Source: Nonomuraea thailandensis (GTDB taxonomy: Bacteria; Actinomycetota; Actinomycetes; Streptosporangiales; Streptosporangiaceae). Taken from it: a DNA stretch of 64,000 bases. Below the pieces are notes generated by a model. That model saw only the letters and a program-made list of their open reading frames with translations, ran no database searches and was not told where the DNA came from. The number at the start of each line of letters is the position of its first letter. The first letter of the stretch is position 1. The DNA lies in NCBI RefSeq assembly GCF_024172165.1, contig NZ_JAMZEB010000002.1, forward strand, positions 1,447,501 to 1,511,500, in the 5' to 3' direction. The position numbers and the translations under genes were made by a program. This document shows, piece after piece, positions 48,093 to 56,706 of this stretch.

Positions 48093-49118
48093 ATGGGATT
48101 CTTGCGCATCCGCACCACGGTGGACGAGCGACCCGGCCGGCTGGCCTCCCTCGCGGCGGCCCTGGCCCACAGGGGCGGCAACATCCTCGGCCTGAGCGTA
48201 CAGTCCGACACCGACGGAACCGTTGACGAGTTCGTCGCCGACATCCCCGCCCACCCCGACACCGTGCGCGAGGCGCTCGAAGCGGCGGGGGGCCGCGACG
48301 TCAAGGTGGTGCCCGCCACCGCCCACGAGCTGACCGACGAGCCCACCCGGGCGCTGCTGCTGGCCTCCAGGCTGCGCACGATGCCGTGGCGGCTGCCCGA
48401 GCTGCTCGCCGAGCTGCTGCGCGCGGACGACGCGCGCTGGGTCTATGGTGAGGCCGTGAGTGATCTCCCCGACCCGACGCAGCTCGTCGTGCCGGTCGCG
48501 CCGCGCCGCTCGGTCCGGCTGCGCCGCGCCGAGCTGCCGTTCACCCTTACCGAGGCGGCCAGGGCGGCCTCCTTCGCCCGGCTCGCCCAGCCCGCGACCG
48601 AGCAGAGCGGCACCGCCGAGCGGGCGATCAAGCTGGCCGACGGCGCCGAGGTCACCGTCCGCCCGCTCACCTCGATCTACCGCGAGGCCGTACGCGACCT
48701 GCACGACAGGTGCTCGCCGGAGTCGCGCAGGTTCCGCTACTTCACCTCGATGCCCGCGCTGCCGCCGCGCATGTTCGACAAGCTCTGCGACAGGAACAGG
48801 GGATACTCGCTGGTCGCCGGGCACGACGGGCAGGTCGTGGGCATGGCCAGCCTCATGTTCACCAACGACCCCGGCACCGCCGAGATGGCCTTCCTGGTCG
48901 AGGACCGCTGGCAGGGGCGCGGCCTGGGCACGGAGATGGCCAGGATGCTCGTGCGGGCGGCCCGCGACCTCGGGTACGCCGAGGTCAGAGCCACCATGCT
49001 GGCCGACAACGCGCGCATGCGCCGGCTGCTGCTCGCGTTGGGCGCCACGCTCGGCTACACCGAGGACCCCGGCGTGATCGAGGCGCGGCTGCCGGTCGGC
49101 GCGATGGTCTCAGCCTAG
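48093..49118 (+). CDS. ACT-domain / GNAT fusion protein acetyltransferase
   Basis: 341 aa from ATG 48093 (ATG 48081 is also possible). N-terminal ACT domain (residues about 1-75): LRIRTTVDERPGRLASLAAA then HRGGNILGLSVQSDTDG, the Gly-loop that binds amino acids. A linker is followed by a GNAT domain: VRPLTSIYREAVRDLHDRCS, AEMAFLVEDRWQGRGLGTEM (acetyl-CoA loop RxxGxG/A), and ADNARMRRLLLALGATLGY. Actinomycete ACT-GNAT proteins are known as amino-acid-regulated protein lysine acetyltransferases. Which amino acid and which target apply here is unknown. Confidence 0.88.
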   Translation: MGFLRIRTTVDERPGRLASLAAALAHRGGNILGLSVQSDTDGTVDEFVADIPAHPDTVREALEAAGGRDVKVVPATAHELTDEPTRALLLASRLRTMPWRLPELLAELLRADDARWVYGEAVSDLPDPTQLVVPVAPRRSVRLRRAELPFTLTEAARAASFARLAQPATEQSGTAERAIKLADGAEVTVRPLTSIYREAVRDLHDRCSPESRRFRYFTSMPALPPRMFDKLCDRNRGYSLVAGHDGQVVGMASLMFTNDPGTAEMAFLVEDRWQGRGLGTEMARMLVRAARDLGYAEVRATMLADNARMRRLLLALGATLGYTEDPGVIEARLPVGAMVSA

Positions 49119-49799
49119 GGCCCGGCCCTCGCCCCCGCCCGTGTCGTCGCCCGTGTCGTCGCCAGTGTCGTCGCCAGTGTCGTGGCCCGCGCCGGCCCGG
49201 CCGCCGGGCGGCTGCTCCCGCTTGATGCCCAGGTGGCGCTCGATGCGGTCGAGGCTGTCCTGGATCTGGGTGAGCCGCTCGCTCAGCATGGAGCCGCCCG
49301 CGAAGAACATCTCGGCCGGGCGCTCCCTGGAGCCGCGGCCCACGCGGTCGAGCACGCGCTGGCGTACGTCGGGCAGGTCGGTCCCCGCGTCCACCAGCGC
49401 CTGGGCGGCCAGGCCCTCGCCCTCCCTGATCAGCCCCAGCAGGATGTGCTCGGTGCCGATGTAGTTGTGCCGCAGCTGCAACGCCTCGCGCAGCGACAGC
49501 TCCAGCACCTTCTTGGCGCGCGGCGTGAACGGGATGTGCCCGGCCGACGCCTTGGCGGCGGACTGGCGCGTGCCGCCGGGCGCGGGCGCGTCGCGGCCCA
49601 CCTCGCGCTCGACGAAGGCCCGTACGTGGTCGAGCTCCACGCCGCAGCTGTCGAGCACCAGCGCGGCGAGCCCCTCACCCTCGTGGATGAGGCCGAGCAA
49701 TATGTGCTCCGTGCCGATGTAGTTGTGGCTCATCATCCGCGCCTCCTCCTGGGCGAGGACGACGACCCTGCGCGCACGGTCGGTGAAGCGTTCGAACAC
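49110..49799 (-). CDS. Clp N-domain protein without ATPase
   Basis: 229 aa from GTG 49799 (GGAGG 6 nt upstream). Two Clp-N repeats: VFERFTDRARRVVVLAQEEA with NYIGTEHILLGLIHEGEGLA, then FTPRAKKVLELSLREALQLR with NYIGTEHILLGLIREGEGLA. No AAA+ module follows, so it resembles the ClpC N-domain alone and may bind substrates or ClpC partners. The tail has IERHLGIKREQPPGG and GDDTG repeats (12-nt units at 49140-49187). Its stop and that of the ACT-GNAT gene overlap by 9 bases (convergent). Confidence 0.9.
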   Translation of the reverse strand: MFERFTDRARRVVVLAQEEARMMSHNYIGTEHILLGLIHEGEGLAALVLDSCGVELDHVRAFVEREVGRDAPAPGGTRQSAAKASAGHIPFTPRAKKVLELSLREALQLRHNYIGTEHILLGLIREGEGLAAQALVDAGTDLPDVRQRVLDRVGRGSRERPAEMFFAGGSMLSERLTQIQDSLDRIERHLGIKREQPPGGRAGAGHDTGDDTGDDTGDDTGGGEGRALG

Positions 49800-49872
49800 C
49801 GGAGGCCTCCGTTCGGCTGGCGCTGCCTCCACTATGCGCTAGGAAATCGCGCATGTGGGGTATTTGTCCTGT

Positions 49873-50646
49873 GTGGATCTTGACGAGGTGGCGGACCGGC
49901 TCTACGCGCTGCCGCCGTCCGAGTTCACCGCCGCACGCACGGCGCAGGCCCGTGCGGCCAAGGACGCGGGCGACGCACGGCTCTCGCGCGAGATCGCGCG
50001 GCTGCGCAAGCCGACGGTGTCCGCCTGGGCGGTGAACCGGCTCGCCCGCGAGCATCCGGGGGAGCTGGCCGAGCTCCTCGACGTGGGGGAGCGGCTGCGG
50101 GCGGCCTGGCAGGAGCAGGACGCCGACGCGCTGGCGGAGCTGACCCGGCGAAGGGGCGAGGTCGCCGCCAGGGCGGGCCGGCTCGCCAGGCAGGAGGGCG
50201 AGCTGTCGGCGGCGGCCGGCACCGAGGTGGACCAGACGCTGGACGCCGCGCTGGTGGACGCCGCAGCGGCCGCGGAGGTGCGCCAGGGGCGCCTGGTCAA
50301 GCCGCTGCAGTACAGCGGGTTCGCGCCCGCGCCCATCCCGCGCGAGCCGGTCTCCCGGCGCAAGCGGAGCACGCAGGAGAAGGCCGGGGACGAGGCGGCG
50401 CGGGCGCGCGCCCAGGAGGAGGCCGAGGCCAGGAAGGCCCGCGAGCGCCAGGAGGCCGAGGCGGCGCACCGGGAGTGGCTGCAGGAGCTGCGGACCGCCC
50501 GCCAGGAGCACGACGAGCGGGCGGAGAAGGTCGCGCGGCTGGAGAAGAAGCTGGCCAAGGCCCGCAAGAGGCTGGAGGAGGCCCGCCAGCGGCTGGAGGT
50601 GACCCAGCGGGAGGAGCGGCACGCCCGGCAGCGCCTGGAACGCTAA
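49873..50646 (+). CDS. Hypothetical coiled-coil protein
   Basis: 257 aa from GTG 49873 (GTG 49855 adds six residues). Starts VDLDEVADRLYALPPSEFTA. Residues 40-75 hold KPTVSAWAVNRLAREHPGEL. The last 100 residues (about 155-257) are a continuous Glu/Lys/Arg heptad coiled coil. No membrane span or enzyme motif. Proteins of this kind are widespread in actinomycetes, without assigned function. Ends in a hairpin shared with the leftward glycosyltransferase gene. Confidence 0.78.
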   Translation: MDLDEVADRLYALPPSEFTAARTAQARAAKDAGDARLSREIARLRKPTVSAWAVNRLAREHPGELAELLDVGERLRAAWQEQDADALAELTRRRGEVAARAGRLARQEGELSAAAGTEVDQTLDAALVDAAAAAEVRQGRLVKPLQYSGFAPAPIPREPVSRRKRSTQEKAGDEAARARAQEEAEARKARERQEAEAAHREWLQELRTARQEHDERAEKVARLEKKLAKARKRLEEARQRLEVTQREERHARQRLER

Positions 50647-50674
50647 CAGGCGGGCGCGGCACGCCCGCCTGTTA
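50644..50674. terminator. Bidirectional hairpin joining two convergent stop codons
   Basis: Perfect 13-bp stem: taacaggcgggcg (50644-50656) with cgcccgcctgtta (50662-50674), loop cggca. The first three bases are the TAA stop of the rightward gene and the last three, read leftward, the TAA stop of the glycosyltransferase gene. Confidence 0.85.
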
Positions 50675-51952
50675 GACGATGGAACCGAAGCGGTGGTGGC
50701 GGGCCATGCGGCGGGCCATCCGGCGGTGCGCCTTGCGGCGGCGGCGCGTCCATGAGCGCCGCCCGGTCCTCCTGCTCCCGGCGATCCAGCGGGACAGGGC
50801 GAGCGGGCCGTACGCGGCGAGCACCGCGCCCACCTCGGCCGCCCGTCCCGCGGACGCCGGCACGGCCAGCACGGCGGCGGTGGTGAGGACGTACACGATG
50901 GAGAAGCGCGCCGCGGAGCGCACGCGCACGGCGGCGCGCCTGAGCCGGGTGACCGTCCACCGGCGCGGGACCGCGCCGCTCACCAGGAAGGTCAGGGCGA
51001 CCGCGCCGAGGTTCGTGGCGGCGGGGGACCAGAACTGGCGCAGGCTGAGGTAGACCAGCGCGTACAGCGCGCAGGAGACCGCGTTGACCACGGCGAACGA
51101 CAGGAACGTGGCCTCCCGGGCCCGGGCGACCACCGCGTCGGGGTGCGTGGGCGTCGGCTCCGGCCGCGCCACCTCCACCCTGGCCCGCCCCCTGGAGATC
51201 GCCCAGGCGACCCTGGCCAGCCCTTTCAGGTCGTCGATGGCGGTTTTGACGACGCGCACCCGCGAGTCGGTGTCCTCGATCCAGTCGACCGGGACCTCGT
51301 GCACGCGCAGCCCGTTGTGCTCGGCCAGCAGGAGCAGCTCGGTGTCGAAGAACCACGAGTCGTCGGCGACCTTGCCCAGCAGCGGCCGCACCACGTCCGT
51401 CCTGGCCGCCTTGAACCCGCACTGCGCGTCGCTGAACCGGACCCCGAACCCGTGCCTGAGCAGGGCGTTGTAGCTACGCGAGACCACCTCGCGGCGCAGC
51501 GAGCGGCGCGTGCGCGCGCCTGGCGCCAGGCGGGTGCCGATGGCGATCTCGGAATGGCCGCTGGCCACCGAGGCCACCAGCGGGAACAGGGCGTCGAGGT
51601 CGGTGGACAGGTCCACGTCCATGTAGGCGACGATGTCGGCCGGGCTGTCCTGCCAGGCGGCCCGCAGCGCCGCGCCCCGGCCGCGGATGTCCAGCCGGCG
51701 GGCGTGCACCCGCTCCAGCTCACCGGCCAGCGCGGCGGCGACCCGCCAGGTGCCGTCGGTGCTGCCGTTGTCGACGATCGTGATGCGCCACGGCAGCGGG
51801 AAGGCGTCGAGGTAGGCGGCCAGCGTCCGGACGCAGCCCGGCAGCGCGCGCTCCTCGTTGAGCACGGGGATGACGATGTCCACGCTGGCCGGGGCGGCCG
51901 CAGGCGCTGGAGTGCGCGCCTGCGGCCGCCGGCGGGCCGGCGCGTTGCTCAC
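50672..51952 (-). CDS. GT2 glycosyltransferase with C-terminal GtrA-like membrane domain
   Basis: 426 aa from GTG 51952, overlapping the lectin gene stop (GTGA). N-terminal GT2 (dolichyl-phosphate-mannose synthase-like): DIVIPVLNEERALPG, IVDNGSTDGTWRVA (61-69), DVDLSTD (catalytic metal motif at 112-118), and CGFKAARTDV. C-terminal GtrA domain with four spans: FLSFAVVNAVSCALYALVYL, LGAVALTFLVSGAV, SIVYVLTTAAVLAVPAS, and AVLAAYGPLALSRWIAG. Such fusions load sugar on polyprenyl phosphate and flip it. Probably glycosylates surface polymer or the adjacent lectin locus products. Confidence 0.9.
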   Translation of the reverse strand: MSNAPARRRPQARTPAPAAAPASVDIVIPVLNEERALPGCVRTLAAYLDAFPLPWRITIVDNGSTDGTWRVAAALAGELERVHARRLDIRGRGAALRAAWQDSPADIVAYMDVDLSTDLDALFPLVASVASGHSEIAIGTRLAPGARTRRSLRREVVSRSYNALLRHGFGVRFSDAQCGFKAARTDVVRPLLGKVADDSWFFDTELLLLAEHNGLRVHEVPVDWIEDTDSRVRVVKTAIDDLKGLARVAWAISRGRARVEVARPEPTPTHPDAVVARAREATFLSFAVVNAVSCALYALVYLSLRQFWSPAATNLGAVALTFLVSGAVPRRWTVTRLRRAAVRVRSAARFSIVYVLTTAAVLAVPASAGRAAEVGAVLAAYGPLALSRWIAGSRRTGRRSWTRRRRKAHRRMARRMARHHRFGSIV

Positions 51953-52488
51953 ATGCCGAACCACGGCTCGGACACGAGGAGGAAGCGCTGGTTCGCGCCG
52001 CGGTGGCACTGGAACTGGACGATCGGCGCGCCGTCGTTCAGGCTGCCTTCGCGCACGTCCAGGCACTTGCCGGCGAAGGTGCGGATCTCCACCCGGCCAC
52101 GGCTGGCGGGCGCGAACCGGAAGCGCTGGTTGGCGCCGAGGTGGCAGCGGAACTGGACGATCGGCGCGCCGTCGTCGGCGCTGCCGTGCCGGACGTCGAG
52201 GCACTTGCCGTTGAAGGTCTGGATGGTCACCGAGCCGTCGGCCAGGCGGCGGATGTTGAAGCGCTGGTGGACCTCCTCGTCGCAGCCGAACTGGATGATC
52301 GGGGCGCCGTCCTCGGCGCTGATGCCGGCGACGTCGAAACACTTGTCGGCGTGGGTCTGGATCTCCACGACGCTGCCGCCGTGCGACGGGCCGGTGTCCG
52401 CCACGGCGGACGGGGCGGAGAGCGTGGTGAGGGCGATCGCCGTGACGGCGCAGCTCGCGGCGGCGCGAGCGGTGGTGGACAACCTCAT
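51949..52488 (-). CDS. Secreted ricin-type (RICIN) beta-trefoil lectin
   Basis: 179 aa from ATG 52488 (AAGGA 7 nt upstream). Signal peptide residues 1-30 (LTTLSAPSAVA, cleavage before DTG). Three beta-trefoil repeats, each with KCxDV and NQRF/HQRF ends: KCFDVAGISAEDGAPIIQF, KCLDVRHGSADDGAPIVQF, KCLDVREGSLNDGAPIVQF. The repeats use QRF instead of the classical QxW, which may change the sugar specificity. Free-standing, no enzyme attached. First gene of a two-gene operon with the GT2-GtrA protein. Confidence 0.92.
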   Translation of the reverse strand: MRLSTTARAAASCAVTAIALTTLSAPSAVADTGPSHGGSVVEIQTHADKCFDVAGISAEDGAPIIQFGCDEEVHQRFNIRRLADGSVTIQTFNGKCLDVRHGSADDGAPIVQFRCHLGANQRFRFAPASRGRVEIRTFAGKCLDVREGSLNDGAPIVQFQCHRGANQRFLLVSEPWFGM

Positions 52489-52944
52489 GATGGGTTCCTT
52501 TTTTGTCATGAATAGCCGGTTGACGCCCGGCGACGTGAACATCGCGAATATCGCGGAGTCATGCTAACTGCGCTGAGGTGAATTCTCCGGATGCACACGC
52601 CCTGTTTCTGGGGTGTGTCCGCGATCGCCACGGCATTCTGCATAAAGCGGACATCTGTCGACGTGTGTGGACAATACGAGTTTTTGCCAGGCTTTGAGGG
52701 GTAACAACAGGGCTCTGACCTGCGGCAACGGTGATAATCGGTGTCGGCTGGACGGTACGGGCAAATCTCCTGACCGCGTGAATTCTGGCGACCAGTGGCC
52801 TTATCGAATCGCATCGTTGGAGAGACATGACTTGTGCGGGTGTGCGCGTTCTGCGATGTGGAGTGATGGCTGGCGTGTGCGTCGATGTCGGATATTTCCG
52901 TGCGGTATTTCCCGCCGGCGCGGCACGGGGGCGGTGAGCGTCGC
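52489..52944. promoter_or_regulatory. Divergent control region, low GC, between lectin and glycosyltransferase operons
   Basis: 456 nt at visibly lower GC than the flanks (roughly 55 percent by eye against about 72). Holds tgtccgc (52616-52622) paired with gcggaca (52647-52653), and gataat (52733-52738), a 5/6 match to a -10 for rightward transcription. The rightward leader would be about 200 nt. Leftward signals are not clear. Confidence 0.5.
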
Positions 52945-55188
52945 ATGCCGTCCCAGGAGCATCCGCCGGGCCTGAACCCGGTGGGGAAGGACGACGGTGT
53001 CGCCGTGGTCTTCCCCGCGCACTCCCGGCCACAGTGCGTCGAGGACGAGGTCGAATCGTTGCTGGCGACGCTGGCCGAGGCGGGCCTCGAGCACCGCATC
53101 GTCATCGTCGGCCAGCCCGGTGGCGTCCCCGGCGCCCTGGACGTGCTGGCCTCGCGCTATCCCGACCGCGTCCTCACCGTGCCGCACGAGGGCGAGCCCG
53201 ATGCGGCGCGGGCCGAGCGGGCCGGCGTGCTGGCCGCGCTGGAGCGCACCGACATGCGCAGGCTCGTGCTGGTCGGTCCCGGCGACCGGATCAACGCCGC
53301 CGACCTGCCCGTGCTTCTGCGCGTGCAGCGCGAGGAACGGGCCGACGCCGTGGTCGGCACGCCGGAGCGGGCGCGGTCACGCACCCGCCGCGCCACCGTG
53401 CTGACCTGGGCCGCGTGGGACCGCCTGCTGCCGCGCGGCCAGGCGCGCGGCGGCGCCTGCTCCTACCGGCTGCTCGACCGGTGGCTGCTGGAGGAGTGGG
53501 GCCACGGCGGGCCGGCGCGGCCGACGTCCCTGGCGTCGGCGCGGGGCGACGTGCGGATCGTCGAGCTCCCGCTGTCCAGGCGGGGCCGTCCTCCGGCGCC
53601 CCGCGCCGTCTCGCGCTCCAGGGCCGGCCTCGGCCTCGGCGCGCGCCGCCCGGCCTGGCGGGCGCCGCGTGACCCGGTGCTCGCCCTGGTGACGGCGGCG
53701 AGCGCGGTGCTATCGGTCCTGGCCTGCCTGTACCACCTGGACCTGGGCTCGGTGCTGGCCTACAACGACAGCGGCTCGCACCTGCTCATCGCCCGCCGGG
53801 TCATCGACAGCCCGACCCCCGGGCTGGCCCAGCTCGGCGGCGTCTGGCCGCCGCTGCCGCACCTGCTGGCCCTGCCCGTCGTCTGGCACGACGCGCTCTT
53901 CTACTCGGGGCTGGCGGGCTCGCTGGTCTCGATGGTCTCGTACGTGGTGACCGTCCGGTACGCGTACCTGATCGCCGCCGGGACGGCGGGCGCCGAGCGG
54001 GCGCGCCGCAGGACGGCCGGGGTCACGGCGGCCGGGCTGCTCGCGCTCAACCCCAACGTGCTCTACCTGCAGAGCACCCCGATGACCGAGCTGCTGCTGT
54101 TCGCCTGCATCGCCGCGGCGGTGCACCACCTGGCGCGATGGTGCCGCTCCGGACGGCACACGCAGCTCGCGATCGCCTCGGCGGCTACGCTGCTGGCCAC
54201 GCTGACCCGCTACGAGGGCTGGGTGCTGGCGGTCGCCATGACCGCCGTGGTGGGGTACGTCTCCTTCCGCCGCTGGCGCGACCTCGCCCGGCTGGAGGCG
54301 CACCTGATCTTCTTCGGGGCGGCGGCGTTCGCCGGCATCGCGGGCTGGGTGGCCTGGAGCTGGCTGATCTTCGACGACTGGCTGTACTGGCACTCCGGCG
54401 AGTACGCCAACCCGGCGCTGTGGGTCTCGCCCGACGACCCGAACATCGGCGCGCCCGTCGTCGCCTGGAGCACCTACGCCCACGCCATGGCGCACGCGCT
54501 CGGCCTGCTCACACCGCTCGCGGGCGCGGCCGGAGCGCTGGTGTACGCCTGGCGGCGCCGGCTCCGGGCGGAGGCCGTCGCGCCGTACACGCTGCTGATC
54601 TTCGTGCCGTTCTTCGTCCTCGCCCTGTACCTGGGACAGCGCCCGCTCCACGTGCCCGAGGTGCACGGCAGCTTCTACAACGTGCGCTTCGCCCTGGTGA
54701 TGGTGCTGGGCGCCGCGGTCTTCGCCGGCTACCTGGTGTCGCTCGCCCCGCTGCGGGCCCGCTGGGCACGCGCCGCGCTGGCCTGCGGCATGGTCGCCAC
54801 CGTCGTGGCGGTGCCCGGCACCGCGACGCTCGCCGAGCCGATGAGCTGGCACGCCGGCCGCGACGAGCGCGCGGTCGCGCGGGCGGTGGCCTGGTGGCGG
54901 CAGCACTACGACGGCACGCCCGTGCTCATGGAGAACCACGGCAACGAGATCGTCGCCTTCGAGTCCCGCATCCCGCTGGGGCGGATCGTCTACGAGGGCA
55001 GCTTCCGCCTGTGGGAGCGGGCGCTGCGGGACCCGGCCGGCAAGGGGATCGGGTGGATCTACGCGCGTACGGCGCCCGGCAGGGAGGACCGCACCTGGCG
55101 CACCCTTCGCGACCGGCCCTCGCTGACGCACGACTTCACGCTGGTCTACCGGGACGCCGTCCAGCACATCTATCGGAGGCGAGTGTGA
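52945..55188 (+). CDS. Membrane glycosyltransferase with degenerate GT2 N-domain (GT39/ArnT-like)
   Basis: 747 aa from ATG 52945 (GGTGAG 6 nt upstream); an in-frame ATG at 52885 is not supported. Residues about 15-215 have GT2 order (VVFPAHSRPQCVEDEVESLL, YPDRVLTVPHEGEPDAARAE, LVLVGPGDRINAADLPVLLR), but the catalytic DxD is replaced by GPGD, so this half is likely inactive. Residues about 245-640 form 10-12 spans, with a GT-C-like loop after the first (YNDSGSHLLIARRVID) and LYLQSTPMTELLLF. A soluble C-terminus follows. The GT-C half is like mannosyltransferases using polyprenyl-phosphate sugars. Confidence 0.85.
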   Translation: MPSQEHPPGLNPVGKDDGVAVVFPAHSRPQCVEDEVESLLATLAEAGLEHRIVIVGQPGGVPGALDVLASRYPDRVLTVPHEGEPDAARAERAGVLAALERTDMRRLVLVGPGDRINAADLPVLLRVQREERADAVVGTPERARSRTRRATVLTWAAWDRLLPRGQARGGACSYRLLDRWLLEEWGHGGPARPTSLASARGDVRIVELPLSRRGRPPAPRAVSRSRAGLGLGARRPAWRAPRDPVLALVTAASAVLSVLACLYHLDLGSVLAYNDSGSHLLIARRVIDSPTPGLAQLGGVWPPLPHLLALPVVWHDALFYSGLAGSLVSMVSYVVTVRYAYLIAAGTAGAERARRRTAGVTAAGLLALNPNVLYLQSTPMTELLLFACIAAAVHHLARWCRSGRHTQLAIASAATLLATLTRYEGWVLAVAMTAVVGYVSFRRWRDLARLEAHLIFFGAAAFAGIAGWVAWSWLIFDDWLYWHSGEYANPALWVSPDDPNIGAPVVAWSTYAHAMAHALGLLTPLAGAAGALVYAWRRRLRAEAVAPYTLLIFVPFFVLALYLGQRPLHVPEVHGSFYNVRFALVMVLGAAVFAGYLVSLAPLRARWARAALACGMVATVVAVPGTATLAEPMSWHAGRDERAVARAVAWWRQHYDGTPVLMENHGNEIVAFESRIPLGRIVYEGSFRLWERALRDPAGKGIGWIYARTAPGREDRTWRTLRDRPSLTHDFTLVYRDAVQHIYRRRV

Positions 55189-56666
55189 TGACCACGCCCC
55201 ATCGCGAGCGCACCGGCCACGCGGGCATCGGTGTCCTCGACGCGGAGCTCAGCGCCCGGCGCCTGCTCAGCCGCGGGCAGGCCGTCTGCGCCGTCCTGGC
55301 GCCGGCCGTGATCGCCGTCGCGCTGCTCGCGCACCTGGCGTTCGGGTGGGGGCCCGCGCCGCTGTGGTGGTGCCAGGCCGCCGTCGCGCTGGCCACCGCG
55401 GCCTATCTCGTCCTGCTCGTCTTCAAGACGGCCGTCGTGCTGGGAGCGTGGGGGGCCTCGGTCATCGATCTGGACGAGGGCGACCTGCACCGGCTGTCCG
55501 GCGCCGCGCTGCCGTCCTACACCGTGCTGGTGCCGCTGTACCGCGAGGCCGCGCTGCTGCCGTTCCTGCTGCAGCGGCTGGCGAGCCTCGACTACCCGGC
55601 CGAGTCCCTGCAGATCCTGCTGCTGATCGAGGAGGACGACGACGAGACCCGCGCGGCGCTGCCGGAGCTGGGCGCGCCGTTCGAGGTGGTGCTCGTGCCG
55701 CCGTCCACGCCGCGCACCAAGCCGAAGGCGTGCAACGTCGGGCTCGCCCGGGCGCGCGGCGAGTTCGTGGTCGTCTACGACGCCGAGGACCGGCCCGAGC
55801 CCGACCAGCTCCGCAAGGCCGTGCTCGCCTTCCGCGCCCTGCCGGGCAGGGTCGTCTGCGTCCAGGCCGAGCTCCAGTACTGGAACCCCTGGACCAACTG
55901 GCTGACCCGCTGCTTCTCCGCCGAGTACGCCACCCACTTCAGCCTCATGCTGCGCGGGCTCGACCGCTACCGGCTGCCGATCCCGCTGGGCGGCACCTCC
56001 AACCACTTCCGCACCGACGCGCTGCTCGCGCTGGGCGGCTGGGACCCGTACAACGTCACCGAGGACGCCGACCTGGGCATCCGCATCGCCCGCCGCGGCT
56101 GGGACGTGCGCATGATGGTCTCGGTCACCGAGGAGGAGGCCAACAGCCGCCTGGGCAACTGGATCCGCCAGCGCAGCCGCTGGATCAAGGGCTACCTGCA
56201 GACGTGGCTCGTGCACTCCCGGCACCCGGTGCGCCTGTGGCGGCAACTGGGGACCAGGCAGACCATCGCCTTCCATCTCACGATGGGCCTGTCCACGCTG
56301 ACCACGCTGGTGAACCCGTTCTTCTGGGGGCTGATGGTGCTCTACCTGTGCACCGGCACCCGCTACGTGCAGGCGTTCTTCCCGCCCGTCTCGCTCTACT
56401 GCGGCGCCGCCGCCATGGTGATCGGCAACTTCCTGATGGTCTACTGCATGATGGCCGGGTGCCTGGAGCGCGGGCTCTTCCGCGCGGTCCGGGCGATGGT
56501 GTCCATCCCGCTCTACTGGGCGCTGATGAGCGTGGCCGCCTACAAGGCGCTGTGGCAGCTCGCCAGCCCGGACCGGCGCCACTTCTGGGAGCTGACCGAG
56601 CACGGCCTGGTGGGCGGCGGTCCTGTCGGGGACGACGACGAGGATCTTCAGCCCGCGCTCCGGTGA
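55188..56666 (+). CDS. Processive GT2 glycosyltransferase (cellulose-synthase-like)
   Basis: 492 aa from ATG 55188, overlapping the previous stop by one base (TGATG). Spans at the N-terminus (VCAVLAPAVIAVALLAHLAF and AVALATAAYLVLLVFK). GT2 core: SYTVLVPLYREAALLPFLLQ, VYDAEDRPEPDQLRKAV (DxD-like at about 198-200), VTEDADLGIRIARRGWD (about 290), and QRSRWIKGYLQTWLV (QxxRW at 328-332), the signature of processive beta-glycan synthases. At least four C-terminal spans follow. Likely makes a beta-linked polysaccharide. Operon with the GT-C-like gene. Confidence 0.92.
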   Translation: MTTPHRERTGHAGIGVLDAELSARRLLSRGQAVCAVLAPAVIAVALLAHLAFGWGPAPLWWCQAAVALATAAYLVLLVFKTAVVLGAWGASVIDLDEGDLHRLSGAALPSYTVLVPLYREAALLPFLLQRLASLDYPAESLQILLLIEEDDDETRAALPELGAPFEVVLVPPSTPRTKPKACNVGLARARGEFVVVYDAEDRPEPDQLRKAVLAFRALPGRVVCVQAELQYWNPWTNWLTRCFSAEYATHFSLMLRGLDRYRLPIPLGGTSNHFRTDALLALGGWDPYNVTEDADLGIRIARRGWDVRMMVSVTEEEANSRLGNWIRQRSRWIKGYLQTWLVHSRHPVRLWRQLGTRQTIAFHLTMGLSTLTTLVNPFFWGLMVLYLCTGTRYVQAFFPPVSLYCGAAAMVIGNFLMVYCMMAGCLERGLFRAVRAMVSIPLYWALMSVAAYKALWQLASPDRRHFWELTEHGLVGGGPVGDDDEDLQPALR

Positions 56667-56706
56667 GCTAGGGTGCACGAAACGGTCGCGTACACCAGGA
56701 GTGTCG

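Noticed and set aside
54138-55187. Upstream part of the long frame ending in the processive GT2
   Set aside because: It overlaps the GT-C-like gene in another frame and lacks family features; the true start is ATG 55188.
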